A DNA stretch of 64,000 nucleotides from Paraconiothyrium sp. Pb-2020 (Eukaryota; Ascomycota; Dothideomycetes; Pleosporales; Didymosphaeriaceae), in contig JAJUBI010000007.1 of assembly GCA_022419385.1 (NCBI GenBank), positions 2,885,768 to 2,949,767 of the forward strand, in the 5' to 3' direction. Both the position numbers and the translations under genes were made by a program. Shown one piece after another: positions 11,292-20,635 of the stretch; positions within the stretch are counted from its first letter, which is position 1, and each line of letters opens with the position of its first letter. The notes under the pieces were generated by a model, which was given only the letters and a program-made list of their open reading frames with translations, was not told the origin of the DNA and ran no database searches.

Positions 11292-12344
11292 ATGAAGCCG
11301 CGATTGTTCAGCACCCTAAGGCGGCTGCAGCATGAGAACCCGCTGGTACGCTCCGGAACAAATACGACCTACTCTAGATGTTAATTGCGAGACGCAGGGA
11401 CTGCCGCGCTCCGGCGCGCCACCGCAGATGCCTCGCATGCAGCGCGGCCTACCGCAAAAGCGAAGCATCAAAGACGTGAAGAAGATCATTGCCGTCTCTT
11501 CAGCCAAGGGAGGCGTCGGAAAGAGCACGATTGCAGGCATGTCACACGCCCAAAGAGACATATCCATGATCCTGACCGTGCTGCAGTGAATCTAGCCCTC
11601 AGCTTTGCGCGCAGTGGGTACAGAGCTGGCATCCTAGATACCGATATCTTCGGTCCTTCGATACCTACTCTGCTCAATCTCTCCGGCGAACCAAGGCTCT
11701 CAGCCAGTCAGTCTTCATTCCCAATGCGACCCAGGCCCACACCACTCAGAATCTGACACGACCCAGACAACCAACTCATACCACTATCCAACTATGGCCT
11801 GAAAAGCATGTCGATGGGCTACTTAGTCCCGGAATCTTCGCCAGTAGCATGGCGTGGGCTCATGGTGATGAAAGCTTTGCAGCAGCTCCTCCACGAGGTG
11901 GAATGGGGTGGTCTTGACGTCCTCGTACTCGACCTGCCGCCTGGCACCGGCGACGTGCAGTTGACCATTACTCAACAGCTTGTCCTTGATGGCGCCATCA
12001 TCGTATCCACTCCGCAGGATCTCGCGCTCAAAGACGCCGTAAAAGGCGTCGAGCTGTTCCGCAAAGTGAATACGAACATTCTGGGGCTCGTGTGTAACAT
12101 GAGCGGCTTCCAGTGCCCCGGATGTGGGGAGACACACAACGTGTTCGGAGACTTGAATAAATTACGGGACATGTGCCGTACATACGACATGAGGCTCCTA
12201 GGCGAGCTCCCCCTGCATGCTGCCATGGGTGCTGGTGCTGAAGATGGGAAGCCTACCGTTATTGCGGAACCGAACAGTCCCAGAGCCAACGTGTTCACGT
12301 CCATGGCAAAAGAGGTGGCACGAATTGTAGAATTAGAGAAATGA
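11292..12344 (+). CDS. IND1: Mrp/NBP35-type P-loop ATPase, IND1/NUBPL (complex I Fe-S assembly)
   Basis: Mitochondrial P-loop protein that delivers Fe-S clusters to respiratory complex I (family knowledge). Exons 11292-11345, 11398-11536, 11587-11706 and 11767-12344; 891 nt, 296 aa. A basic N-terminus (MKPRLFSTLRRL) fits a presequence. The family start NPLGLPRSG is formed across intron 1. Walker A is AKGGVGKST at about 54-62, then AVNLALSFARSG, DTDIFGPSIPTLL, GDVQLTITQQ, and CPGC near residues 221-224 for the bridging cluster. Intron 2 (11537-11586) begins GC instead of GT; only this junction gives the conserved AVNLALSF. The divergent neighbour is BFR2. Confidence 0.93.
11537..11586 (+). other. 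GC-AG intron in IND1
   Basis: A 50-nt intron with donor G|GCATGT and acceptor CTGCAG. Using the nearby GT (11541) instead breaks the reading frame right after the Walker A motif, so the GC donor is the only one that restores the conserved protein. Confidence 0.85.
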
Positions 12345-13181
12345 AGCACCAAGTACCCGCATGCAGGGAGGTCAGACATTGAGCCTTGACACTTTCATCG
12401 CACTCATGACAAACCTCATCTGTCATTCGGCTCTACGATCGCGATGCTGCATAGCTGTGGATAAGATACCCAAGATTTTGGATTGCAGATTTTCCCAACA
12501 TGCACCGAATCTAAGTCTCTAATGAGTTAAGGGTTCTTTTCGGACTGAGATCAGTACACCACAACCCAACATTCACAACGGTCTGGGATAGAATACGGAC
12601 ATCTTCGGGTAGTGTTTAGGCCTAAAGAGTGAGCATAACAATGGCTCGGCCCGAGCGTGGGCATCCTAGTAACGACGCTAGTCACGTAGTCAACAACAAG
12701 AAGCATCACCGCTGGCGGACTGTCATTGGTCGTGCACACAACACCAACAACCTGGAACGGCACATGATAATGAAATGATTGGCTGCAGCATACGACCAAG
12801 TTTGGATTGTGCCTTGCTGGCTCCGAGTGTTCCGCGAGAGCTGGTGGCATCTCAGTGAGGCAGGCTAGCAGCATCAACCAGTCAGAATCCTACGTGCTTC
12901 ACTGTCAGAAAATCCACATCCCACGCAGAGCCTTCTAGGAACCCAGACACACTGACCCGGGTAATCGGAGTTCGGTTCGTCCTCGAATCCATCGCTTCTT
13001 AGCTTCTGTGTAGTGCATGGCGTGTGGCGCTTGCATCTCTGCATGGCTCGCATGGTATTGCCTTGTACTATCTTGAACTATATTTTCACGTCTATATAAC
13101 ATTGAACCAACGCGTTGGCCCTCGTGCAGACACGAAGCAGCTCTCGCAACTACTTTCCGCTCTACTCATTGCCGATCCGAC
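12345..13181. other. Intergenic: IND1 3' flank and MFS promoter
   Basis: No gene supported. The right end carries a TATA-like box described separately. Open frames on - (12551-12877) show no domain. Confidence 0.5.
13093..13099 (+). promoter_or_regulatory. TATA box (TATATAA) of the MFS gene
   Basis: TATATAA lies 83 nt before the MFS start codon, in a suitable position for a core promoter. Confidence 0.5.
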
Positions 13182-14918
13182 ATGGACATTCTGGCTGACA
13201 AAGAAACTGGCATCTTGCACCACACTGTGCAGGTAGTGCAAGTGCATGAGCAGGATATCAATGATGATATTGTGGTTGACGCAAACGCTGGTAGGGTCGA
13301 TAGCAACTTGAAGCTGGCGCCGGATGGCCATACAGTACTTGTTCCTCAGCCCTCGGACGACCCGAACGATCCTCTCAACTGGTCTTCCACTAAGAAGCAT
13401 GCTCTGCTCATTGTCCTCTCCATCACTGCCGGCCTGGGAGACTACAGCTCTGCGGCTGGTATACCCTTGATCATGTCCCAAGGCCTGGAGTGGAACAAGA
13501 CACCTGCAAAGGTCAATGAGACTGGTAATCTAAACGTCCTCATGGTGTAAGTTTCCTTTCCACTTCAAAGTACACTCACTAAACCTGACAGTGCCATTGG
13601 CGGTCTCTTCTGGATCATTGTCTCTACGTGGTGGGGTCGTGGCCCTGCCCTCTTCTGGTCTACCCTCACTGGCTGCGTCTTCACCATCGCCTGCGCCGTA
13701 ACCCACAACTACTCTGTGTACTACGGCTTCCGGGTGCTGATGGGCTTCAGCTTCTGCGCTTTTCAAATCGTAGGTCTGGCCTGCATCAAGGACATGTTCT
13801 ACTTCCACGAGCACGCCCGCAAGATTGGCATCTGGACGTACGGTGTCTTCCTAACGCCCTACCTCGCACCTATGTTCAGCAACTTCATCATCGCGGGCAC
13901 GCACGGCAGGTGGCGCGTAGCTTTCTGGCTTGTCTTCGCCGTCGGTGCCCTCGATCTGATTTTGATTCTACTGATCTCTGACGAGACCTACTACGATCGC
14001 ACGATACCAAGGAATAAACAGCCTCCCCGCCCGAAGACCTTCACAGGCCGCATGTCCCGTCTCATCGGTATCTGGCAGATCCAGAACCACAACGCAGCTG
14101 GTTTCTACCATCTCAGCCACGCAGTGACCCGCCTTGTCAAGACATTCCTCAAGCCTATCATGATCCCCTGCATGATCTACTAGTCAGTTTCCCTCCCAAT
14201 CCTTTCCTCATCGCTTCTCTTCCCGGCTGCTGACTGTGATGTAAAGCGCAATGACATTCATGTGGGTCGTCGGCATCAACATCACTTCCGCCATCCTCCT
14301 GCAGACCCCCCAAGCCTACGGCGGCTACGGCTTCGACAACAACGCCATCGGCTACCTGCTCTTCGCGCCCCTCATCGCCGTCACCATCGGAGAACTGTCT
14401 GGCCACTTCTTCAACGACCTGATCGCGCGTCGATACGTCAAGCGCCGCAACGGCGTGTTCAAGCCCGAAGCCCGCCTGCTCATGAATCAGCTTGTGGTTT
14501 TGCTAATGGTACCTGGACTCGTCCTCGTGGGCCAGACGCTAGAAAAGCACCTCAGCTATGCGGGCATTATCATGGGCTGGGGAATGTATGTGATTGGGAG
14601 TATGCTGGCTAGTGTGAGTTTGACGGCGTATTGTCTCGATAGCTACGGAAGTGCGAGTTCGGAGGTTGCTGGGTTGTTGAACTTCGCAAGGGGTGAGTAT
14701 ACGTTCTGTTCTCGAGGAGTGAAGAATTTGCTGACAAGGTGGGTATAGTTGGCGCTGGATTCTCCGTTGGATACTTCCAGGAGCCGTGGGGACAGGTTCA
14801 TGGCTATGGCCAGTCCTTTGGCATTCAGGCTGCTATTGTTGCAGCAGCATCTATTATCATCACGTTGCTCCAGATTTATGGTGCGCGTATGCGTGCTAAA
14901 GGCGGACCCGTTGTGTAA
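13182..14918 (+). CDS. Major facilitator superfamily transporter
   Basis: Twelve-helix membrane transporter, 523 aa, of the fungal DHA1-like type with a long polar N-terminus. Exons 13182-13546, 13592-14182, 14247-14692 and 14749-14918 keep frame (1572 nt). The signature DDPNDPLNWS lies just before helix 1 (HALLIVLSITAGLGDY), the GRGPALFWSTLTGCVF loop after helix 2, and RVLMGFSFCAFQIVG in helix 4. A central loop (about residues 270-320) separates the two halves. The last helix (AIVAAASIIITLLQIYGARM) is followed by a short tail. The substrate cannot be told from sequence. It is convergent with the PNPOx-like gene. Confidence 0.92.
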
Positions 14919-15286
14919 TTTAGGTATCGAGTGTCGCTCGCAACGTATCAGGGAGGGATTGTGTTTGGTTGAAGGTCTTGTTCAGGTGAAGGGCGCGGAA
15001 TTGATACTTTATGAGCAGATTAATGCGTTGGATGTTTACTGCTTGAGCCCTTTATCGAATGGTGGTTGAGTAGATAACAATTGCAGCTACGCTCAAGCAC
15101 GGTCTATCTCGGAAAGTAAACAAAATTATCAGACCCAAGGCAACATTATCTCGATTCATGCCGCATCAAAAGCTCCTGGACTCCCTAAACACCGAACTAT
15201 GACAAATATGCCAGAAGTACCACAGTTAATCTATAAAACGACCATCATTACGCTTCAAACATAAGCAACAGCAACCTAGTTTCTGC
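14919..15286. other. Convergent 3' flanks
   Basis: This lies between the MFS stop (+) and the stop of the PNPOx-like gene (-). Nothing beyond presumed 3' UTRs is seen. Confidence 0.5.
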
Positions 15287-16129
15287 TCATAAGAAAAATT
15301 CCTTATGCTGCACCTTCCTCACAAAGTCCGGCGGCGTCAACGTTATCGCCAATGTGACACCAATAATCAAGCTCAGTATCGCAACGAGAACGAGGTGTAT
15401 CGGCGCGATCTGCTGTGCCGGCCTCGGACCAAAGTCCTTCGGCGCCCACTTCCCAACCCATTTCTTCAACGGAGCGACGCCATTCTGCTGTGCATATTGG
15501 TACCCGCGCTTCATCCCAGGCATGCCATCGATGCTATACTGCGACTTGAATGCCCAATATCTGCCCTCATTAGCTTGGCTTCACGCATAATGAGGTCGTA
15601 CCTACCGATCCATGCTCTCTTCCTCTTTCCCCTCCAAAAACTTCTTCTCCTTCTTCGCAAAGAAGTCATCTAGCGTAGTCCTCCACCCCGTCCACTCGTA
15701 CGTGGGCACGCTAAATCCGCAGCTCGTCGCGCACTGATGTACATCCACCAAGATGATACTCCTGCTCCCGGGGATCGCATTGACCTTGTTCTCTCGAACG
15801 AAAACATCCCATTCGGGTGTGCCGTTTTCAATAGCCCGGCCGGTGCCCCATATGCGCACGATCCTTGGAGGCCCCGTGTACGCGATGAACATGATGCAGA
15901 TGCGGCCGTTCTGCGGCTCGTGCAGGTGGGCGTGGGTTTCGACACCGGAGCCTGTGAGGTCGAGATACCAAAACTGGGTGGGTGAGACGATACCGAACTG
16001 TTTTCCCCCCTTCGGCGAGATATTTATATGGCCTTGTGGGGAGAGCGGCGCGGTGCCGACGAAGAGCATTTTTTGATCGAGGATCCATGGTTTCAGGGAG
16101 TCAGGGATGGTCTCGTAGTAGACCCCCAT
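15287..16129 (-). CDS. PNPOx-like FMN-binding split-barrel protein with C-terminal membrane anchor
   Basis: Pyridoxamine-5'-phosphate-oxidase-like protein, 265 aa. Exon 1 16129..15606, 45-nt intron, exon 2 15560..15287. The barrel part contains GTAPLSPQGHINISPKG, FWYLDLTGSG, ICIMFIAYTGPPRIVRIWG and a conserved VDVHQCATSCGFSVP. The C-terminus is a single hydrophobic helix (LVLVAILSLIIGVTLAITL) followed by a short basic tail, so the protein probably sits tail-anchored on a membrane. The start at 16129 has an excellent context (gccaccATGg); an in-frame ATG at 16198 would add 23 Ser/Thr-rich residues. True PNPOx catalysis is not evident; the fold also serves flavin- or heme-dependent reductases. 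Confidence 0.85.
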
Positions 16130-16824
16130 GGTGGCGGGTTGCTGAGTGGTCTTCGTAACAGATTGCGAGGCACGAGATGTACTTGAGGAAGTAGACAATG
16201 AAGATGTTAACCGGGATAGGCTCGTATCGCTGAATGCGCGGCCGAGAGGAGGAATGACTCAAAATGTGTAGCCACTTCGCAGATCTCAGCTCTTGCTATA
16301 TGTACAGTTGACTCCAGTCCTTTGAGCTCGCGACTTGCCCGTCGGAAACACTACTTCTAATGTAAGCTTCGATACGGGTTGTGTGAGGGCCGAAATCGGA
16401 GCCTACATCTACGTTATTGGATTTGCGTGCATACGATTCGTTGAACAACCGATCGAGCCTTCCCAGACGACGGATCTGACGCTGAGAAGGAATACAATTT
16501 TAGCGGGCCCTGTGATACCGTGCGCAGATGGCTTCAACGGGGTCCTGGTATTGTAGAGTGAGGTGGCCTTAGTATGGTGGGGCAAGCACGCGAGAGGAAT
16601 CAAGAGCCGAGGCCTACACGCAAAAGGAATGTGCTAACACCGCTATGTATGTGATTGACATTGATTGCGTGCTAGATCATCTGTGAGAGCTTTGCTGAAC
16701 CTGAGGGGGGATGTGAAGTTGCTAGTTCGTCGCCCCGCAAAGTCCACGCTCCCGCCCCAACACTTGGATGGACACGCACCACCACCCGACAGAAACACCA
16801 AAACGCAAAAAGAATCGTGTGTGC
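16130..16824. other. Intergenic between the PNPOx-like gene and the tRNA
   Basis: Promoter side of the PNPOx-like gene, then the 3' flank of the tRNA. No gene seen. Confidence 0.5.
16807..16811 (-). terminator. RNA polymerase III terminator of tRNA-Arg
   Basis: A run of five T on the minus strand starts 13 nt after the discriminator base of the tRNA. There is no run of four or more T inside the tRNA gene or its introns. Confidence 0.7.
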
Positions 16825-16835
16825 TGACCATGCCA

Positions 16836-16846
16836 GGGGTCGAACC
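16836..16846 (-). promoter_or_regulatory. Pol III B box, overlapping the insert's 3' border
   Basis: GGTTCGACCCC fits the B box consensus. Its first G is the last base of the insert's AG, so the insertion left the box complete. The A box TGGCCCAATGG is at 16951..16941. Confidence 0.7.
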
Positions 16847-16896
16847 TAAGTCGGATTAGTAAGCCATACAGATGAGCTACAATTGCAAATACATAC
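16846..16896 (-). other. 51-nt spliceosomal-type insert in the tRNA T stem
   Basis: It begins GTATGT, ends GACTTAG and has TTACTAAT with the branch A about 10 nt before the AG. These are the signals of short fungal mRNA introns, as in neighbouring protein genes. Exact removal restores a perfect T arm. Confidence 0.8.
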
Positions 16897-16911
16897 CTGG
16901 AATCTCTTGAT

Positions 16912-16922
16912 AACGTAGCGAG
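16912..16922 (-). other. Canonical 11-nt tRNA intron
   Basis: ctcgctacgtt lies one base 3' of the anticodon, the standard place for eukaryotic nuclear tRNA introns. Confidence 0.75.
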
Positions 16923-17250
16923 TCGTAGTCAAGCGCCTTGCCATTGGGCCACATGGCCGATCTGCTCGTTGCTATTTAAGCTGATTGATGGAAGGTGACC
17001 AGGGTATCAAATACATATCCGCAGTACTCAAGATAAAACTGGCTATCACGTTAAGATTTTCATGGAGGAGTGAATTTTTGCAAAGTGGGGTGGGATGCCG
17101 GAAGCAGCCGCGGTTAGTGCGACTATCCTACCATTCAAGCTAGGGCAGGCGCGATGTATCGATGCATTGTGTGGTAAAGGTATTGTGATGTGTTCGCCTA
17201 TGAGAGGAACGCCAGACCGTCAATAATACATACTGTACCGTGTACATAGT

Positions 17251-19416
17251 TTACTGATATCCTACACCGACCTCTCCCGGGAAAGAAGCCCAGAACTCCT
17301 GAGTCGCGTCCCTCATCATGTCTTCCATGTCTGCGCTCGTAAAGTCGAAATTCAGATTGAACGTGTCGTCGTCCTCGAGAGGCGGAATGGTTTGCTGTCC
17401 GTTCCAGCCCAGGTTCGAAGTGTACCCATTGGGCGTAGACGCAGGTGGGGACATGAACTGCTGTTGAGCAGGCGTAGCAGTAGGAGGTTGCTAATCAGGA
17501 TTAGCTGTGTAATGAACGGTGCGAGGCAACATTGAACGCATACCTCTTGGGTGATGCTACTCCGGATAACATTTGCGTCCACGGACACTTTCACGTCCAC
17601 CGGTTTCTGGACTGGCGACGGCTGCAAGGCTCCGTAATCGACCATGGCACGGCGCAGCGCCTGCCGCTCGTCAGGCGAGACCGGCCCGCCCTGTCCCAGT
17701 ACAGTACGGTAATAAGCCTGCATGCGCTTGATCGTCTCGAACCACGTGTCCGACATAGGCCACTGGTTCTTCATCTCTTTCAAAAAAGTGCAACCTCGGA
17801 TGACACGTTCCCTCGCCTTCTCCGTGACCCGTGGATCATCTTCGCCGGATGGAAAGTTGTAGCTGTACAGCATCACGCCTACAGCAGTATAGATTGTGAA
17901 ACCAATCCACGGCACCAGACCGCGCAGGAAGAAGACGCCAAAGTTGCGCATCTCCTCAAGCATGTCGAGGACCATGGAGGCTTCGTTGAACAGATCTCTT
18001 CGCGAGGATTTCTGCCACATCTTCCATCTATCGCTGTGTTCGCTGTACTCGTGGAGCGCTTCTTCGGGTATGTTCTGCGGTCCCAGAACGGGTAGGTAGG
18101 CTCGGTGTAGGAACATATAGCTCATGAAGTAGATGCAATGCATATAGCAATACGCTTGCCCCTGATCCATGGCGTTATGGCTGTGCAGCGAGAATAGTTC
18201 GTATTGCAACCGGGGCGGTAGGGAGCTCTTCCAGTTTTCTAGCTCGTATATGAGCTGCTGGAAATGCGATGTTACCGACCAAGGAAGCTGCGTCTTAAGC
18301 TCTTCTGAGCACGCCCAGCGCGCTACTTTGCCCCAGATGTTGGCAGCACGAAGGCTGTAAGCGATGATACCAAGCTCCCCGATCGAGAGCGACAGCGGAG
18401 GCATGTGTGTCGACCCGTCGAGACGCTGCGTGCAGACAGGCTCACCAAAGACAAAGTCCTCTCGCTCGCACGGAAGCTGGATAGCCATGTCACTGGCCGC
18501 CAGCGACCGCTTGCGCCCTCTGCCACCGCTAAGTAGCGAGTCCATCAAGAAGCAGGTCCAGGCTGTTCGCCGGCGTACCTCCGCTTCAACGAACTCCTCG
18601 CGCGTCGGTTTGCGGTTCTTGGGGCCCTTGGGCTCATGGGTAATATCCATGACCTCTATAAGTCGAATTGCCATGCCGAGATAGATCCATGCTCTGCGCC
18701 CGTTTCCTGCTCCCCAGTCGTGTCCGGTCAGCATGAGAAGAGCCTGGACGCGGCTGATGCTCGGTGTCTCGAGGTCGGATTGTAAGATCTGGCGGGCGTG
18801 GGCGGCGAAGGCATTGCTCGCTTCAATCTGCGTTCTGAACGGGGCCGGCGGCTCGCTGACGAAGCTATCATTGTCAACGAAGCCATGGCTGCAGCGATTC
18901 TAACTATACCGAACTGCCAGCGCGAGCATTGCCCAGACCATCCATGGCTCTAGCGTGCGGTCACGGATGCGCTGCAACAGCGTAGGAGTGTGGTGGAAGC
19001 TCCATTTGTAGCTACAGCGTAAGTAGCTGTTTACCACCTCGTCGTTTAGTAGATCGAAGGGATCTAGGCTATCAAGGAGAGATGCCGTGGCGGCCGGCGA
19101 GAGGGCTGCCGATGCGGCAGCAGTGGGCTCGATGCCGCTCGCCGCGCGATACGGCTGCTGCACGACACTCGATGCCGCGGACGGCGTGGGACCTTCATCC
19201 TGTCTTGGCCGCTTGGGCCTTCGATGAATTGAACTCGTTCCTGGTGGTGGGAACTCGCAAAGATCAGCCCTACCGGCTGCTTTGCAACGGTCGCAAGGCG
19301 GAGCGTCTGGGGCGCATTAGCATACGGACCTCAATCCTGCGAGGACGCAACGAACCATTGTGGATGCATTTCTGCTTCGCGCTCCGACAAGAGACGCAGG
19401 CGACCGGATTGCGCAT
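17251..19416 (-). CDS. Zn2Cys6 transcription factor (fungal-specific TF domain), possibly interrupted
   Basis: Binuclear zinc-cluster regulator. Exons: 19416..19356, 19306..18910, 18855..17544, 17490..17251 (2010 nt, 669 aa) if a 54-nt intron is assumed at 18909..18856. The zinc cluster crosses intron 1: CVSCRSAKQKC then IHNDAPPCDRCKAAGRADLC. The middle-homology region has ISRVQALLMLTGHDWGAGNG and AWIYLGMAIRLIEVMD. The C-terminus carries Gln/Pro and acidic segments (EDDDTFNLNFDF) that could activate transcription. Problem: the 54-nt piece is a multiple of three, has a weak donor (GTATAG), and reads NRCSHGFVDNDSFVS after a TAG at 18902..18900 in the same frame, with C/T-ending codons typical of exons. 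It may be coding sequence with a nonsense codon. Target genes unknown; no adjacent obvious pathway. Confidence 0.8.
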
Positions 19417-20635
19417 CGCAGACGGAGGGCGTAGGCATTGATCCTGTGGCCCTGAGGTGCTGCGCTCACAAACTTCCCAGAAGGGTGGGTGCGGCACGAG
19501 CCGGGCTCTTTTCCGCCTTGCTCGGCGCTTCTGGCCCGAAGTCCACGACTGCACATGTTGCACAAGCAAACGCAATCTTCATGCCTGATGGCTTTGGCAT
19601 CCTTCTTGTGCAAACGGTTATCACATCTAGCAGCAAGCAGCGTTCTGTGTCCTAAAGATGTTCGTTGCAAATTTCGTGGACGCGATGGGACGCACACCCG
19701 TGCTACCAGGAGGGAGATCCTCTGCCAGTTGCTGCTTGGTCTCTCACAAGTGAAAAGAACACTATTTCATCTACGGTTAGGACGCTTGTGAACTGAACGA
19801 CTTTCTTTTCACGATGTTGAAAATACTACGGTCACACGCGAGCCTACCTTCGCCAGCGGATGATCAAGCATGGCTGCTTTCGAACCGATGTCATTTCAAA
19901 AGTCTATTTACGACTTTGAAGTGATGGAATGTCTGAAAAATCTTGTTCAAACTGCTGAGCGACCTTCATGATTCCCAATAACTGGTGGGGCGAACATTCA
20001 CTGCTTGGCAAACCGCCCCTATCGATGCTAACGAACCAATGTATTGAAACTGAGTGCAATAGGCTCCGTACAAACCATATTCGAGTCTTATAACCTTGAT
20101 ACAGCCTTTTGTGCCATGCTATATAACTCTACTAAGTAGGTGGGCGGGTCGCAGGGTCGTGGGTCAATCGTCACTGACAGTTGTATTGGATCTTCCGCGA
20201 TACTCACCGTCTGAAGCTAGCCCGCAGTGAAGACAGCTCCTATCTTAATATGTATATGTTATTTTCACAGTCGCTGCTTAACCTTGTGCGCCTGCGCAGT
20301 TCCATTGCTTAGCCGCCTACTGCTTCACCTCCGCGCCCGCCCCCCGATTCAACCTACGCAGAAATCAACTCAACACCAGAAATTTCACGAACAGCTACGT
20401 CAAGCGCTCTGCTGAGCACGCCCCCCGCGCCAAGGTCCGCTCAGTTGCCCACAGCATACAAGGCGGGCGCAGCGCTCGCTGCTTTGCTCTCTCCCTTACC
20501 CGCGCACTCTGGATGTTAACCACACTTAACCTCACAATTTCTTTTGCACAAATCCCAGAGCACCCGCATTCTCTCGTTTACTTTCTCTTTCCCCACACCC
20601 TCCCTGACTCGCGAACCTCGGTGAGGTGCTTCGCG
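19417..20635. other. Divergent intergenic region (Zn2Cys6 factor / CCCH gene)
   Basis: Promoters of both genes. About 20280-20635 is C/T-rich (CACACCCTCCC, CTTTCTCTTTCC), usual for fungal 5' UTRs. No gene recognised. Confidence 0.5.

Larger units (their letters stand above)
16825..16958 (-). tRNA. tRNA-Arg(ACG) with two introns, the second of mRNA-intron type
   Basis: The mature parts form a full cloverleaf. Acceptor GGCCATG (16958..16952) pairs with CATGGTC (16832..16826), one G:U, discriminator A16825. The D arm is TGGCCCAATGG. The anticodon stem is CTTGA/TCAAG with loop CT-ACG-A..A, anticodon at 16926..16924. The variable loop is AGATT. The T arm CCAG/G-TTCGACC-CCTGG is split. An 11-nt intron (16922..16912) sits after position 37, the canonical site. 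A 51-nt insert (16896..16846) splits the T stem between its fourth and fifth base. Without both inserts the sequence closely follows the known yeast tRNA-Arg(ACG), including AGATTCCAGGTTC. Internal promoter boxes and terminator are intact, so it may be transcribed; whether it matures is open. Confidence 0.85.

Noticed and set aside
16846..16896. A second tRNA nested in the insert (TAGCTCATCTG.. sharing the T arm)
   Set aside because: It has an A-box-like start, but no five-pair anticodon stem or acceptor stem can be drawn, whereas the outer tRNA-Arg is complete once the insert is removed.
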